Below, piece after piece: positions 17,629-26,986 of a stretch of 64,000 nt of DNA. The stretch is from Pantoea cypripedii (GTDB lineage: Bacteria; Pseudomonadota; Gammaproteobacteria; Enterobacterales; Enterobacteriaceae). Every line of letters begins with the position of its first letter. Position 1 is the first letter of the stretch. Where the stretch lies: NCBI RefSeq assembly GCF_011395035.1, contig NZ_CP024770.1, positions 186,001 to 250,000 of the forward strand, written 5' to 3'. Below the pieces are notes generated by a model that made no database searches, was not told the DNA's origin, and saw nothing but the letters and a program-made list of their open reading frames with translations. The translations under genes were made by a program, and so were the position numbers.

Positions 17629-19305
17629 TCACCTTGCCGAATCAGCGCTGAAATCCAGCCCCGCGATCAACGCACCACACGCTTTCCCGGTTTCACTGGT
17701 CGATTCAAACCGGATGGTATAATCCTGATCCGCCCCTGTGGGTTTAAAAGCCAGAGAAACGGTATGCCACTGCGGATCCATCCAGCCTGAGGATGCTGGC
17801 TTTTTCTGCGCAACACCGATGTTAAACTCTTTATCGGCTACAACCTGCAAAGAGCCTTTGTCGATAATGCTTACCCTGACGCGCTGATCGCCCGCATAAC
17901 GCGTGTCCGGATAGCCATTGCGCGCATCGGTACACCAGGTTTGTGGGTTATTCCCGAGCCGGAAAGCAATCTGATTCCACCGCCCGCTGTTACTGGCGAG
18001 GCTGTCACTTCTGAAGTCCTGTTCGATATATCCGGGCGAACCCGGTCCATATTTGCTGCTACGGTAGTCATGCAGGTCAATGGCCTGTGCCGCGGTGTTC
18101 AGCAATTTACGCCTGTCGCTCAGTGCGGCCAGCGACTCTGATACCAGCGTGACATTGCCCGCAGTCCATGCACCATATTTTCCATTTAACGCCTGCCGGG
18201 TATTTCCTGCCAACGCCGGACCTGCCACAAATTCGGTGTCCTGCAATGAGGTTTTTTGAAAGCTGCTGCATCCTTGCAGCTGAGGCGTGTCGGCATAGGA
18301 TTCTGACGCCGATATGACGATGCGGCGGTTAGCCTGCATGCTGGGAGAGACCATCAGACAGGTGGCGCTGGTTAACCATTTATCCATGTCGTATACGCGC
18401 CAGCGAACATGCAAAGGATGACCCGCTTTATCATAAGCCTCTATTTTTGCTGACATCTGATCAGGCAGACGATAAATGCCATCCTCGTGAAATTGGCCGT
18501 CAACCTTCAGAATGATATCGGCAAACTGATTGCCGGTAGTGGTCACCATGATTTCCTGCTGATTTTCCGGCAAGGGCTGGTAACGATGGTAGTTGATATT
18601 GTCTTTATATCCGGAGGGGAAGGTGCTGCCTGGCACTTCATTTAAATACGCACCACGGATATAACCGGTCTGGATCCCTCCCAGCATGGCCACTTCCTCC
18701 CAGACGGCGCCAGCAGACATGCCATAAGATCCGTTAACATCCACGCCTCCCGGTGGGTCGAGAACATAAGCCGCCGGCTCCCGGTCACCCTCGGCGGCAG
18801 CGCCAAAAACCATCGCCACGCCAGGACGATAGGATGTGCTGGTCAGCGCCGATTGATGATTCGATCCTGGCGTGAGGAGGAGTGGCGGTGACCAGTCCTC
18901 GCTGGCCGCCGCACTGTCTGGCTCATTGGGAATCAGACCCACGGTAAAAATGCGTGCGACGTTGGTACTGACATCACCACGAAATAACCAGCGATGATCG
19001 GTACGTAATACTGTTTTCTGAAACTGGCCATTTTTTGCATTATCCCGCTCCAGGTTCATCGGGTTAACACAATAGGTTGTGGTGCTGAGTTTCCAGTTCT
19101 GATACCACTTTTCCTGGCGAATTTCTGCGCTCGCCCAGTCAGGATCGCTATCAGCCTGAGGCAGGCAATGCGGGGGAACATCTTTGTTATCGATGCCATA
19201 CGTTGCTGGAACTGTCTGTGCGGTAGCAGACATACTGGCACAGGCCGTCATGACCAGCACTGACAGTGGATTCCGCCATAAGCGGAGGCGTTTGATTGCG
19301 GACAT
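17629..19305 (-). CDS. Cholera-toxin-A-like ADP-ribosyltransferase, Sec-secreted
   Basis: 558 residues with a classical signal peptide (1-30, ending SATAQ). Residues about 95-225 match the enzymatic core of cholera/heat-labile toxin A: Arg109 in WLFRGDV, the STS motif at 156-158 (ALTSTSYR), and VWEEVAMLGGI (201-211) aligning with toxin A's EQEVSALGGI. Glu204 fits the catalytic Glu, but the first Glu of the ExE pair is Trp202. A middle beta-rich domain (about 245-390) and a jelly-roll-like C-terminal domain (about 440-558) with paired Cys are not part of classical A subunits and could bind a receptor or sugar. No B-subunit gene is adjacent. The signal peptide argues against T3SS export. Confidence 0.75.
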   Translation of the reverse strand: MSAIKRLRLWRNPLSVLVMTACASMSATAQTVPATYGIDNKDVPPHCLPQADSDPDWASAEIRQEKWYQNWKLSTTTYCVNPMNLERDNAKNGQFQKTVLRTDHRWLFRGDVSTNVARIFTVGLIPNEPDSAAASEDWSPPLLLTPGSNHQSALTSTSYRPGVAMVFGAAAEGDREPAAYVLDPPGGVDVNGSYGMSAGAVWEEVAMLGGIQTGYIRGAYLNEVPGSTFPSGYKDNINYHRYQPLPENQQEIMVTTTGNQFADIILKVDGQFHEDGIYRLPDQMSAKIEAYDKAGHPLHVRWRVYDMDKWLTSATCLMVSPSMQANRRIVISASESYADTPQLQGCSSFQKTSLQDTEFVAGPALAGNTRQALNGKYGAWTAGNVTLVSESLAALSDRRKLLNTAAQAIDLHDYRSSKYGPGSPGYIEQDFRSDSLASNSGRWNQIAFRLGNNPQTWCTDARNGYPDTRYAGDQRVRVSIIDKGSLQVVADKEFNIGVAQKKPASSGWMDPQWHTVSLAFKPTGADQDYTIRFESTSETGKACGALIAGLDFSADSAR

Positions 19306-19464
19306 AAAATTTCCCTTTTAATAATCCGTGTGCTTGCAGCGTCCACAATGTTAAGCGATATGCAGCAGAATAATTTGATACAACTCATTAATATTATGAG
19401 GTTTCACATCAAAATCCTGGTATATCCTCCGGAATGGGATAGTGATCCCATCCTGCGCTTCTCG

Positions 19465-22251
19465 CTATGCGCTTTTCACCATTTCTATTTCATCACTGAT
19501 CAGCGCGATAAACGCATCCAGCCGTCCCCGCTCCGGCCAACGCCCGGCGCGTAAATCCGTCTCAAGCAATTCTGCCGAACGATAAAGTTCCGGCATATTA
19601 CACAGCCCGGCGCTGCCTTTGATGGTGTGCATCATATCCGTGAGTTCTTCCGACTGATGATTTTGCCAGGCGTGATTCAGCTCCTGAATAAAACTGCGGA
19701 AGGTGACGGCGACTTTGGCGCGTAACTCCTCATCCTGGGTCAAATCCACCAGCGGTTTGTAGAGGGCGGCGTTGGGGGTCAACTCCCTGCCCTGACTAAG
19801 CTGGGTCACCATCACTTTTTCCAGTGCATTGAGCAGCTTTGCCATCTCAAAGGGTTTGGTCAGAAAACCCACCATGCCGCATTCTCTGGCCCGCTCGCGT
19901 TCGCTTTTCAGGGCATCGGCAGTCAGGGCGATCACCGGGGTTTCTGCGTCAAGAATGTTCCAGTGCGGATCGCGCCAGTTACGCGTGGTGGTGTAACCGT
20001 CCATCTCCGGCATCCGCAGATCCATCAATACCAGATCATAGACATGCTGCTGACCGCGTTTAAGCGCCTCTTTACCGGATGCCGCCGTTTCCGCTTCGTG
20101 CCCGAGATGACGCAGGGTCTTCTGAATGATGTCGCGGTTGACGGCATTATCATCCACCACCAGGATCTTCAGCATCCACGGGCTGACCATCATAGGTTTG
20201 TCGCTGGGTTCGGTGAAATGTTCCCCCTGTAGCAACATCGCCAGCAGGCGATACAAACGGCCCGGCTGGAACACCAGCGCCGGTGAAGTGAGCGCGGGGT
20301 CCTCGCCGGCAAAGGCGGTTAATCCCCACATTTCCAGCTGCTCGTGCAACGCTTCCGGCGCTTTCACCGAACCGGTAAAGGGTTCCAGTGGCTTGCCACC
20401 CTGCTGGATCGGCAGCAGCAGCGTGAAGCAGGATCCTTTACCCGGCTGGCTGGTGAGCTGAATCTCGCCACCCATCGATTGCGCCAGCATCGCCGAAATG
20501 GTCAACCCCAGACCATTCCCCCCGGAATGTTCGCTCACCCGCGCAAAAGGACGGAAAATTTCCTGTTGCTGGTTTGCTGCGATCCCTTCGCCACTGTCTT
20601 TCACCGCAAACACCAGCAATGATTTGCGTCGTTCAACGCGCAAATGCACATAACCCTGATGGGTAAACTTGATGGCATTACCCAACAGGTTAATTAAAAT
20701 TTGTTTAACCCGGATACGGCTCAGCTCCAGATCCAGCGGCACACCCGCAGCAACGATGCAGGTCAGCGCCAGGCCTTTCTCCTCAGCGCGTAAATGTACC
20801 GTGGTCATGACCTTGTCGAGCATCGGCAGCAGGTCAACCTGTTCCGTCGAAAGCTCCAGCTGCCCGGTTTCAATGTGGTTGTAATCCAGCAGGTTGTTAA
20901 TCAGAGACAACAAGTAGTCGGACGAGGTGCGCGCGGTTTGCACCAGATCGCGCTGTGCCGGGGTCAGATCCGAGTGATGCAGCAATTCCAGTGCCCCCAC
21001 CACGCTGTTCATCGGTGTGCGGATTTCATGGCTGGCGCTGGCGATATGCTCGCTTTTGCGCTTACTCATCTCTTCAGCAATATCCGTCGCCTGCTTCAGC
21101 ATACTGGTCCGTTCCTGCACCCGGCTTTCCAGCGTACTGGAGTTGGCTTTCAGAATGCTGAGCATCCGGTTATAGGCCTTGGCAATCCGTCCCAGTTCGT
21201 CTTTGCGCCCTTCGGGCAGCGCCAGCGTCCAGTCGAGAAAACTGTGTCTTTCGATCACCCTCATTAAATGCCGCAGCGGCATGCCAAGCAGGCGATCAAG
21301 CCCCCAGTAAAGCAGGAACAATAATAACAGCAGCGCCAGGAGCACCGGCGGCAGCGTCCACAGCTGGCTGCCCAGCGCACTCAGCGCCACCTGACGTTCC
21401 GGGTAGCGCACCACCATCCACCACGGCGGCCCGGTAAAATCTTCGCAGGCGAAATGGTAGTTACCCACCTCAACCTGCCCTTGTGACTGGCAACGTGACA
21501 TGGCCTCGAAGGGAAACTCGCCCACCGGAATGGCTTTTTCAAAGGTGGCAAGCGGCAGGAATTGATCGTTCTCGCCCAGCATGGCAAAGCGGATGTCGTG
21601 CTGTAGTTCATGGTTAAGCATCGGCATACGCCAGACCTGCACATCCATCCCCACTACCACGCCGGTACGCGGATCGCGGGTGGTCAGTGGCACATACAGC
21701 TGGCCAGTATCTTCACGCCGGAAAGGGGTGCCCCAGTGGAAGCCCGCCTCGCTTAACCCGGTGCTTTCGGCCAGTAAGGTATGAGCGCGTTGCAGACTCG
21801 CCTGTTCTGAGGTTCCTGCTGACTGGAAATACGCCATCCCCTGCTGGGGCAGCAGAATAAAAGCCTCTTCCCCCATCTCTTCACTGGAGTGTCCAAACAG
21901 CTCCACCAGCGCCAGCGCTTTTTGTTGCTGCTCAGGATTGATTCTGGCGTCAGGTAACGGGATGAACACCGCATGCTGCGGAACAACCGCCAGATTGCTG
22001 CGATCCGGCGTGGAGAGCCACAAATCCAGCAGCGTACTCAGGGTACGTTGCGCTTGCAGGTAATGATTACTCTCGCGGCTCACCGACGCGCTGAGTTCAA
22101 CCTGCAGATCATTTTTGATGGTGTTGCGCGCCGTGGCGTAGCGGGAATAGAAATTGACCGATTCGATAATGAGCCAGAACAGCGCAATGGCGCATCCCAG
22201 CAAAACAATGATTTGCCTGAGCAGAGATGAGCGCAACCTGAAATGTTTCAT
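19465..22251 (-). CDS. ssrA: SsrA-type hybrid sensor histidine kinase
   Basis: 928 residues from ATG 22251, which follows GGAAGA; an upstream TTG start is less likely. Order: membrane helix (about 10-35), periplasmic sensor with AGFHWGTPFRRED matching SsrA's AGFYWSEP, second helix (about 305-330), HAMP, phospho-acceptor helix (ASHEIRTPMN), ATPase (NLLGNAIKF, GGNGLGLTIS), receiver with VLMDLRMPEMDG, and a C-terminal HPt domain (HTIKGSAGLCN). This is the SsrA/YsrS architecture, whose members switch on SPI-2 or Ysa T3SS genes inside host cells. It diverges from ssaM. No partner response-regulator gene is present in the window. Confidence 0.85.
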   Translation of the reverse strand: MKHFRLRSSLLRQIIVLLGCAIALFWLIIESVNFYSRYATARNTIKNDLQVELSASVSRESNHYLQAQRTLSTLLDLWLSTPDRSNLAVVPQHAVFIPLPDARINPEQQQKALALVELFGHSSEEMGEEAFILLPQQGMAYFQSAGTSEQASLQRAHTLLAESTGLSEAGFHWGTPFRREDTGQLYVPLTTRDPRTGVVVGMDVQVWRMPMLNHELQHDIRFAMLGENDQFLPLATFEKAIPVGEFPFEAMSRCQSQGQVEVGNYHFACEDFTGPPWWMVVRYPERQVALSALGSQLWTLPPVLLALLLLLFLLYWGLDRLLGMPLRHLMRVIERHSFLDWTLALPEGRKDELGRIAKAYNRMLSILKANSSTLESRVQERTSMLKQATDIAEEMSKRKSEHIASASHEIRTPMNSVVGALELLHHSDLTPAQRDLVQTARTSSDYLLSLINNLLDYNHIETGQLELSTEQVDLLPMLDKVMTTVHLRAEEKGLALTCIVAAGVPLDLELSRIRVKQILINLLGNAIKFTHQGYVHLRVERRKSLLVFAVKDSGEGIAANQQQEIFRPFARVSEHSGGNGLGLTISAMLAQSMGGEIQLTSQPGKGSCFTLLLPIQQGGKPLEPFTGSVKAPEALHEQLEMWGLTAFAGEDPALTSPALVFQPGRLYRLLAMLLQGEHFTEPSDKPMMVSPWMLKILVVDDNAVNRDIIQKTLRHLGHEAETAASGKEALKRGQQHVYDLVLMDLRMPEMDGYTTTRNWRDPHWNILDAETPVIALTADALKSERERARECGMVGFLTKPFEMAKLLNALEKVMVTQLSQGRELTPNAALYKPLVDLTQDEELRAKVAVTFRSFIQELNHAWQNHQSEELTDMMHTIKGSAGLCNMPELYRSAELLETDLRAGRWPERGRLDAFIALISDEIEMVKSA

Positions 22252-22410
22252 ATGTTCTTCCGGCAAGCCCGCTGGCTTGTATTACCCATAGCTTAGCTCA
22301 GGGTTCAGGTGTTCACCCGATAGTGCCCGACGCCAACTTTCCCGATCATAGCCGCACTCTGGTCAATGTCACCAGGCTCCTTCAATCCCACACCAATTCA
22401 GAGAGATCGG
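22252..22410. promoter_or_regulatory. Divergent promoter region between ssrA-like and ssaM
   Basis: 159 bp separating the kinase and the ssa operon, which start in opposite directions, so both promoters should lie here. I could not define -10/-35 elements with confidence. The 20-bp-spaced repeat seen before the effector and sseB genes is not evident. Confidence 0.4.
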
Positions 22411-22779
22411 ATGGAATTACAAACCGAACGGCGGCTGGAACAGTTCCTGCAATTAGCCGAACTCCCCGCATCGCAGATTTCGTCACGGATGGAGTTCGTT
22501 ATGCAGCCCTTCCGACTCTATATCGAATGTCTTGACCGGCATATTTTACTGACGCTGGGGCAGGAAGTGGAACCCGCTTATCAGACGCAGATTCTCAGAA
22601 AATCCCTCAAAGCCTGTCATCCGGCGCGAACTCAGGGTTCGCCGGTGCGTGCCTGGCAAATGCGTGGACAACAAATGCTGAGCTGCTCCCCGCTGAAGGA
22701 GAGTGGCGTCAATCACTGGCTGGCGTGTCTGAACAGTTTACGTCGCCTGCTGGAGATGCTTAACGGAGGCCAGCGATGA
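22411..22779 (+). CDS. ssaM: SsaM-like T3SS regulatory protein
   Basis: 122 residues from ATG 22411 (SsaM in Salmonella is the same length). An upstream in-frame start adds 15 residues without a better ribosome site. Similarity to SsaM is visible in TERRLEQFLQLAELP near the start and in RTQGSPVRAWQMRGQQMLSCSPL. SsaM works with the gatekeeper SsaL to hold effectors back until translocators are secreted. The stop overlaps the ssaV start (ATGA), so the two are coupled, as in SPI-2. Confidence 0.8.
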   Translation: MELQTERRLEQFLQLAELPASQISSRMEFVMQPFRLYIECLDRHILLTLGQEVEPAYQTQILRKSLKACHPARTQGSPVRAWQMRGQQMLSCSPLKESGVNHWLACLNSLRRLLEMLNGGQR

Positions 22780-24824
22780 ATCAGATGGCAAGAAAATGGC
22801 TGCTTATTATTGCAGGCCGCCAGGACGTGATGCTGGCGGCAATGCTGCTGCTGGCGGTATTTATGATGATCATTCCGCTACCCACCGGGTTAGTGGATTT
22901 TATGATTGCCGTGAACCTGACGATTTCCGTCATCCTGATGATGATGGCGCTGTACATCAAAAATCCGCTGGAGTTCGCGACCTTTCCCTCGGTGCTGTTG
23001 ATCACCACGCTGTACCGTCTGGCGTTAACCATCAGTACCACGCGTCTGATCCTGTTGCAGGCTGACGCGGGCGACATCGTTTACACCTTTGGTGCCTTCG
23101 CCGTTGGCGGCAATCTCGGTGTCGGTCTGATTGTATTCCTGATCATCACCATCGTGCAGTTCATCGTTATCACCAAAGGTTCAGAGCGTGTGGCTGAAGT
23201 CGGCGCTCGCTTTTCACTGGATGCGATGCCCGGTAAGCAGATGAGTATCGATGGTGACCTGCGTGCCGGTTCGATTGATGCCGCTGAAGCCAGCCGTCTG
23301 CGTGGTCTTGTTCAGAAGGAGAGCCAGCTGTACGGTGCGATGGATGGTGCGATGAAGTTCGTTAAAGGCGACGCCATCGCGGGCATCATCATCATTCTGG
23401 TGAACATCTTTGGCGGAACCGCTATCGGCGTGATGTCGCGTGGCATGAGTGCCAGTGAGGCGATGTCGGTCTATGCCATTCTGTCGATTGGTGACGGTCT
23501 GGTCAGTCAGATCCCGGCACTGCTGATCTCGATTACCGCCGGTATTATCGTGACCCGCGTCGCGGGTGAAGACAAACTCAACCTTGCGGGCGATCTGTCG
23601 AAACAGCTGGGTCGCCAGACCCAGGCGATTACCCTGGCGGCGGTGGTGTTGCTGGTGTTTGCCATGATCCCTGGTTTTCCCGCCATCTACTTTATTATGC
23701 TGGCTGCCGGGCTGCTCGGGCTGACCTTCTGGTTCAAAAAGCGCAACAAAGCTGCGGGTGAGTCAGGCGGTAAGGCCGCTACCGTGGGTGAAGACGGTGG
23801 CACGGAAGGTCGCACCATGACACCAGGTGCAACGCCATTGATGCTGCATCTTTCCTCTGATTTAGCCGCCTCCGCTAAGCTGGCCGCCAAAGTGGATGCC
23901 TTTCGTTTCAGCAAATTTGAGAAGCTGGGTATTCCGTTACCCGACATCCAGATACAGCGCGATCCGGGGCTGGAAGACGGCACCATGAAGGTGATGCTGT
24001 ATCAGGAACCGGTGCTGACCGTCGCGATCCCCAAAGGATTGCTGCTGGCCGATATCACTTCCGCGACACTTTCGCAGGCTGAACAACGCGTAAGGCTGCC
24101 CTTTGGTTCACTGGATCTACAGTGGATTGCCCCTGACGAAAAAGAAACCCTGCGGGCGCTGGGGACAACGTTGTATGAGGACGATGACCGTCTGATTCAC
24201 TGCCTGTCGCTGCTGATTGACAGGCATGCCGGGGATTTCGTCGGCGTGCAGGAAACACGCTTCCTGATGGACGCAATGGAGGGCAAATATTCCGACCTGG
24301 TGAAGGAAGTACAACGCCAGCTCCCCATTGGCCGCATTGCCGACGTCCTGCAACGTCTGGTAGCGGAAGGGGTATCCATCCGCGATTTACGTACCATCTT
24401 TGAAGCCCTGATCGAATGGGCGCCGCGTGAGAAAGATCCGATTATGTTGGTGGAATACGTGCGTATTGGTTTACGTCGCCATCTGCTGACCCGCTTCCAG
24501 GCAGGACAGCCCTGGATTAGCGGCTGGACCATTGGCGACAACATCGAACATATGATCCGTGAGGCCATCAGGCAGACTTTCGCCGGTTCCTACTCTTCGC
24601 TGGATCCGGAACTTAATCAGGCGATCCTCGAAAGCATTCGTGAGTCGGTGGGTGAGGGTGATCGTAAAAACCACGTTCTGTTCACCGCCATTGATGTGCG
24701 CCGTTTCCTGCGTAAGGTGATTGAACGCGAATTCTACAATTTGCAGGTCCTTTCCTTCCAGGAAGTGGGTGAAGAGACCGAATTGCGCATTATCAGTAAC
24801 ATCGACCTGATAGGTGAGTACTGA
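22776..24824 (+). CDS. ssaV: SsaV/SctV export gate protein
   Basis: 682 residues (SsaV 681). The N-terminal half has about eight membrane helices plus the FlhA/InvA-family motif ARFSLDAMPGKQMSIDGDLRAG-type block near residues 145-165 (key residues DAMPGKQMSIDGDL). The soluble C-terminal half (about 345-682) forms the nonameric cytoplasmic ring that receives chaperone-substrate complexes. It sits in the inner membrane at the centre of the injectisome base. Second gene of the ssa operon. Confidence 0.96.
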   Translation: MNQMARKWLLIIAGRQDVMLAAMLLLAVFMMIIPLPTGLVDFMIAVNLTISVILMMMALYIKNPLEFATFPSVLLITTLYRLALTISTTRLILLQADAGDIVYTFGAFAVGGNLGVGLIVFLIITIVQFIVITKGSERVAEVGARFSLDAMPGKQMSIDGDLRAGSIDAAEASRLRGLVQKESQLYGAMDGAMKFVKGDAIAGIIIILVNIFGGTAIGVMSRGMSASEAMSVYAILSIGDGLVSQIPALLISITAGIIVTRVAGEDKLNLAGDLSKQLGRQTQAITLAAVVLLVFAMIPGFPAIYFIMLAAGLLGLTFWFKKRNKAAGESGGKAATVGEDGGTEGRTMTPGATPLMLHLSSDLAASAKLAAKVDAFRFSKFEKLGIPLPDIQIQRDPGLEDGTMKVMLYQEPVLTVAIPKGLLLADITSATLSQAEQRVRLPFGSLDLQWIAPDEKETLRALGTTLYEDDDRLIHCLSLLIDRHAGDFVGVQETRFLMDAMEGKYSDLVKEVQRQLPIGRIADVLQRLVAEGVSIRDLRTIFEALIEWAPREKDPIMLVEYVRIGLRRHLLTRFQAGQPWISGWTIGDNIEHMIREAIRQTFAGSYSSLDPELNQAILESIRESVGEGDRKNHVLFTAIDVRRFLRKVIEREFYNLQVLSFQEVGEETELRIISNIDLIGEY

Positions 24825-24825
24825 T

Positions 24826-26154
24826 ATGCGTCTGCCATTTGAACAACTGCTGTGCCAGGAACTGGAGAACCGGCTGCGGTTACCGCGCGTGTTGCCAACA
24901 TCCAGCTGCAAAATTGCGGGCAAGATCGTGGAGATCGGCCCAACCCTGATGAAGGCATCACTGCCGGGCGCCAGCCTGGCGGAGCTGTGCACGCTGGAGC
25001 CTTCCGGTATCCCGGCCGAAGTGGTGGCCATTGAGGGTAACTACGTTAGCCTGTCGCCGTTTGCCGAACCGCTCGGGGTCACCACGGGCAGCAAAGTGGT
25101 ACCGACGGGTAAGGCACACCAGGTGGCGCTGGGGGATTTTCTGTTGGGCAGCATCGTGGATGGACTGGGACGGCCGCTGGACGACGTGACGTTCCCTGAG
25201 GATGCCGATCTGCGTCCACTTGACGCGCCAGCCCCTAACCCACTGACACGCCAGATTATTGATACCCCGTTACCACTCGGCGTGCGCGCCATCGACGGCA
25301 TTCTGACCTGTGGTATGGGGCAGCGTATCGGTATTTTCGCCGCCGCCGGTGGCGGGAAAAGTACCCTGCTGGGAATGATTTGTGATGGCAGCCTGGCAGA
25401 CGTCATTGTACTGGCGCTGATTGGCGAAAGGGGCCGTGAGGTGCGCGAATTCCTCGAACATACCCTCAGTGAAGAAGCCCGCTCGCGTTGCGTGGTGGTG
25501 ATCTCCACCTCGGATCGTCCGGCGCTGGAGCGTCTGAAAGCGGCTTACACCGCCACCACCATCGCCGAATATTTCCGCGATCAGGGAAAAAACGTGTTGC
25601 TGATGATGGATTCATTAACGCGTTTCGCCCGTGCTTCGCGTGAGATCGGCCTCGCCGCTGGTGAGCCACCCGCTGCGGGCAGTTATCCACCCAGTTTCTT
25701 TGCCCGCCTGCCCCGGCTGCTGGAACGCGCCGGACCCGCCGAGACCGGCAGCATCACCGGCATTTATACCGTGCTGGTTGAAGGTGACAACCTTAACGAG
25801 CCGGTGGCTGATGAGGTGCGCTCCATCCTCGATGGTCACATCGTGTTATCGCGCAAGCTGGCGCAGGCCAACCACTATCCCGCCATCGACATTGCCGCCA
25901 GCGTGAGTCGCGTGATGGGTCAGGTGACGGAAAGCGATCATCGCGCTAACGCAGGCAAACTGCGTCGGCTGATGGCGGCATGGAAAGAGATCGAGCTGCT
26001 GGTGCGCGTCGGTGAATACCAGCAGGGCAATGATGCCCAGGCAGATGAAGCACTGGCACGTAAAGACGCCATCCGCGATTTCCTGTGTCAGGAAACCACG
26101 GAAAAGAACAGTTTTGAAGAAATCCTGGAGAGATTATGGACGACAGTAAACTGA
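24826..26154 (+). CDS. ssaN: SsaN/SctN T3SS ATPase
   Basis: 442 residues from ATG 24826, two bases after the ssaV stop; a GTG at 24814 inside ssaV would add four residues. It has Walker A AAAGGGKSTL, Walker B VLLMMDSLTRFARA, and the F1-beta-like ERGREVREFLE and SYPPSFFARLPRLLERAG segments. The hexamer at the cytoplasmic base strips chaperones and unfolds substrates. Its 3' end overlaps ssaO by 19 bp. Confidence 0.96.
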   Translation: MRLPFEQLLCQELENRLRLPRVLPTSSCKIAGKIVEIGPTLMKASLPGASLAELCTLEPSGIPAEVVAIEGNYVSLSPFAEPLGVTTGSKVVPTGKAHQVALGDFLLGSIVDGLGRPLDDVTFPEDADLRPLDAPAPNPLTRQIIDTPLPLGVRAIDGILTCGMGQRIGIFAAAGGGKSTLLGMICDGSLADVIVLALIGERGREVREFLEHTLSEEARSRCVVVISTSDRPALERLKAAYTATTIAEYFRDQGKNVLLMMDSLTRFARASREIGLAAGEPPAAGSYPPSFFARLPRLLERAGPAETGSITGIYTVLVEGDNLNEPVADEVRSILDGHIVLSRKLAQANHYPAIDIAASVSRVMGQVTESDHRANAGKLRRLMAAWKEIELLVRVGEYQQGNDAQADEALARKDAIRDFLCQETTEKNSFEEILERLWTTVN

Positions 26155-26519
26155 CGCTCACCGCTTTACTCCAGTTGAAAGAAAGACGCGAAAGAAAAAT
26201 TCGCAGTGAGATCACCCGGCTGGAAAAGGAACTGGCGGCGAACGAACAGATGCGCGAAGAACTTTTGCAGATCCGGCAGGACTTATGGCACCAGTGGCGA
26301 CAATGTGGTGATGAAGAAAAACTTCTCGACCCGCTGGAATGGCGCGCTTACCGGGTGGAACTGGCGAGATATTACCAGTATGACCACGACCTGATGACGC
26401 AGCTGGAAGCCGCCAGGACGCAGAGCCAGATGCTTGAGATACAAAAAGACGCACAACAACAACTTTTGCGGCAAAGCATGATGGAACAGGAAAAGCTGAA
26501 AATCATGATGGAGGAATAA
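26136..26519 (+). CDS. ssaO: SsaO/SctO stalk protein
   Basis: 127 residues (SsaO 125), almost all charged coiled coil (LKERRERKIRSEITRLEKEL, later SQMLEIQKDAQQQLL). SctO-family proteins form the central stalk linking the SsaN hexamer to the SsaV ring. Identity rests on length, coiled-coil character and its place between ssaN and ssaP. Confidence 0.85.
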   Translation: MDDSKLTLTALLQLKERRERKIRSEITRLEKELAANEQMREELLQIRQDLWHQWRQCGDEEKLLDPLEWRAYRVELARYYQYDHDLMTQLEAARTQSQMLEIQKDAQQQLLRQSMMEQEKLKIMMEE

Positions 26520-26986
26520 TGCATATCCCTATAAATCGATCGCGTAGTGCCTTCTCCCGCCACGCGGGTGACGGTGAAAGTCACTCAGCAGATGAGCAAC
26601 AGGAAGAGGCGTTCGCCCGGCTTTTTAAAACCGCTGCGCCAGTCACCGACAATCACCAGGATGCAGAAGCGCGTTCCGGTTCGGGGAAAAAAGTCCCCTT
26701 TACGGAGGGGCCAGCTTCCCTGCTGTGGCAACAGTTTCTCGGTATCGGCGCCATGTCGGCCACCCATTGGCTGGCCTGGCGTCTGACCAATGGGCCACTG
26801 GCCGGGCTGGAAATTGAAGCACGCAGTCATGATGGGCAGATTATTATCCGTCTCGCCGCGGCAGACCTGGAAAAATTACAGCGTCGCGCCGGTAAGGAGC
26901 CGCTGGAGCGGACGCTGGCACGGCAGTTCGCCTGTCGGGTGATTATTGAGGTGAACAATGATGAAAAAAATTCCACAGATAAGTAA
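26519..26986 (+). CDS. ssaP: SsaP/SctP needle-length and substrate-switch protein
   Basis: 155 residues. The ATG overlaps the ssaO stop (TAATG) with GGAGG just upstream. The N-terminal half is polar and disordered-looking. The C-terminal half (about 60-150, ending LARQFACRVIIEVNND) resembles the compact C-terminal switch domain of SctP/FliK proteins. It is somewhat longer than SsaP of Salmonella (124). Position between ssaO and ssaQ supports the call. Confidence 0.78.
   Translation: MHIPINRSRSAFSRHAGDGESHSADEQQEEAFARLFKTAAPVTDNHQDAEARSGSGKKVPFTEGPASLLWQQFLGIGAMSATHWLAWRLTNGPLAGLEIEARSHDGQIIIRLAAADLEKLQRRAGKEPLERTLARQFACRVIIEVNNDEKNSTDK

Noticed and set aside
17629..19305. T3SS effector for the ADP-ribosyltransferase
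   Set aside because: A clear Sec signal peptide and several Cys pairs point to periplasmic export and folding instead.
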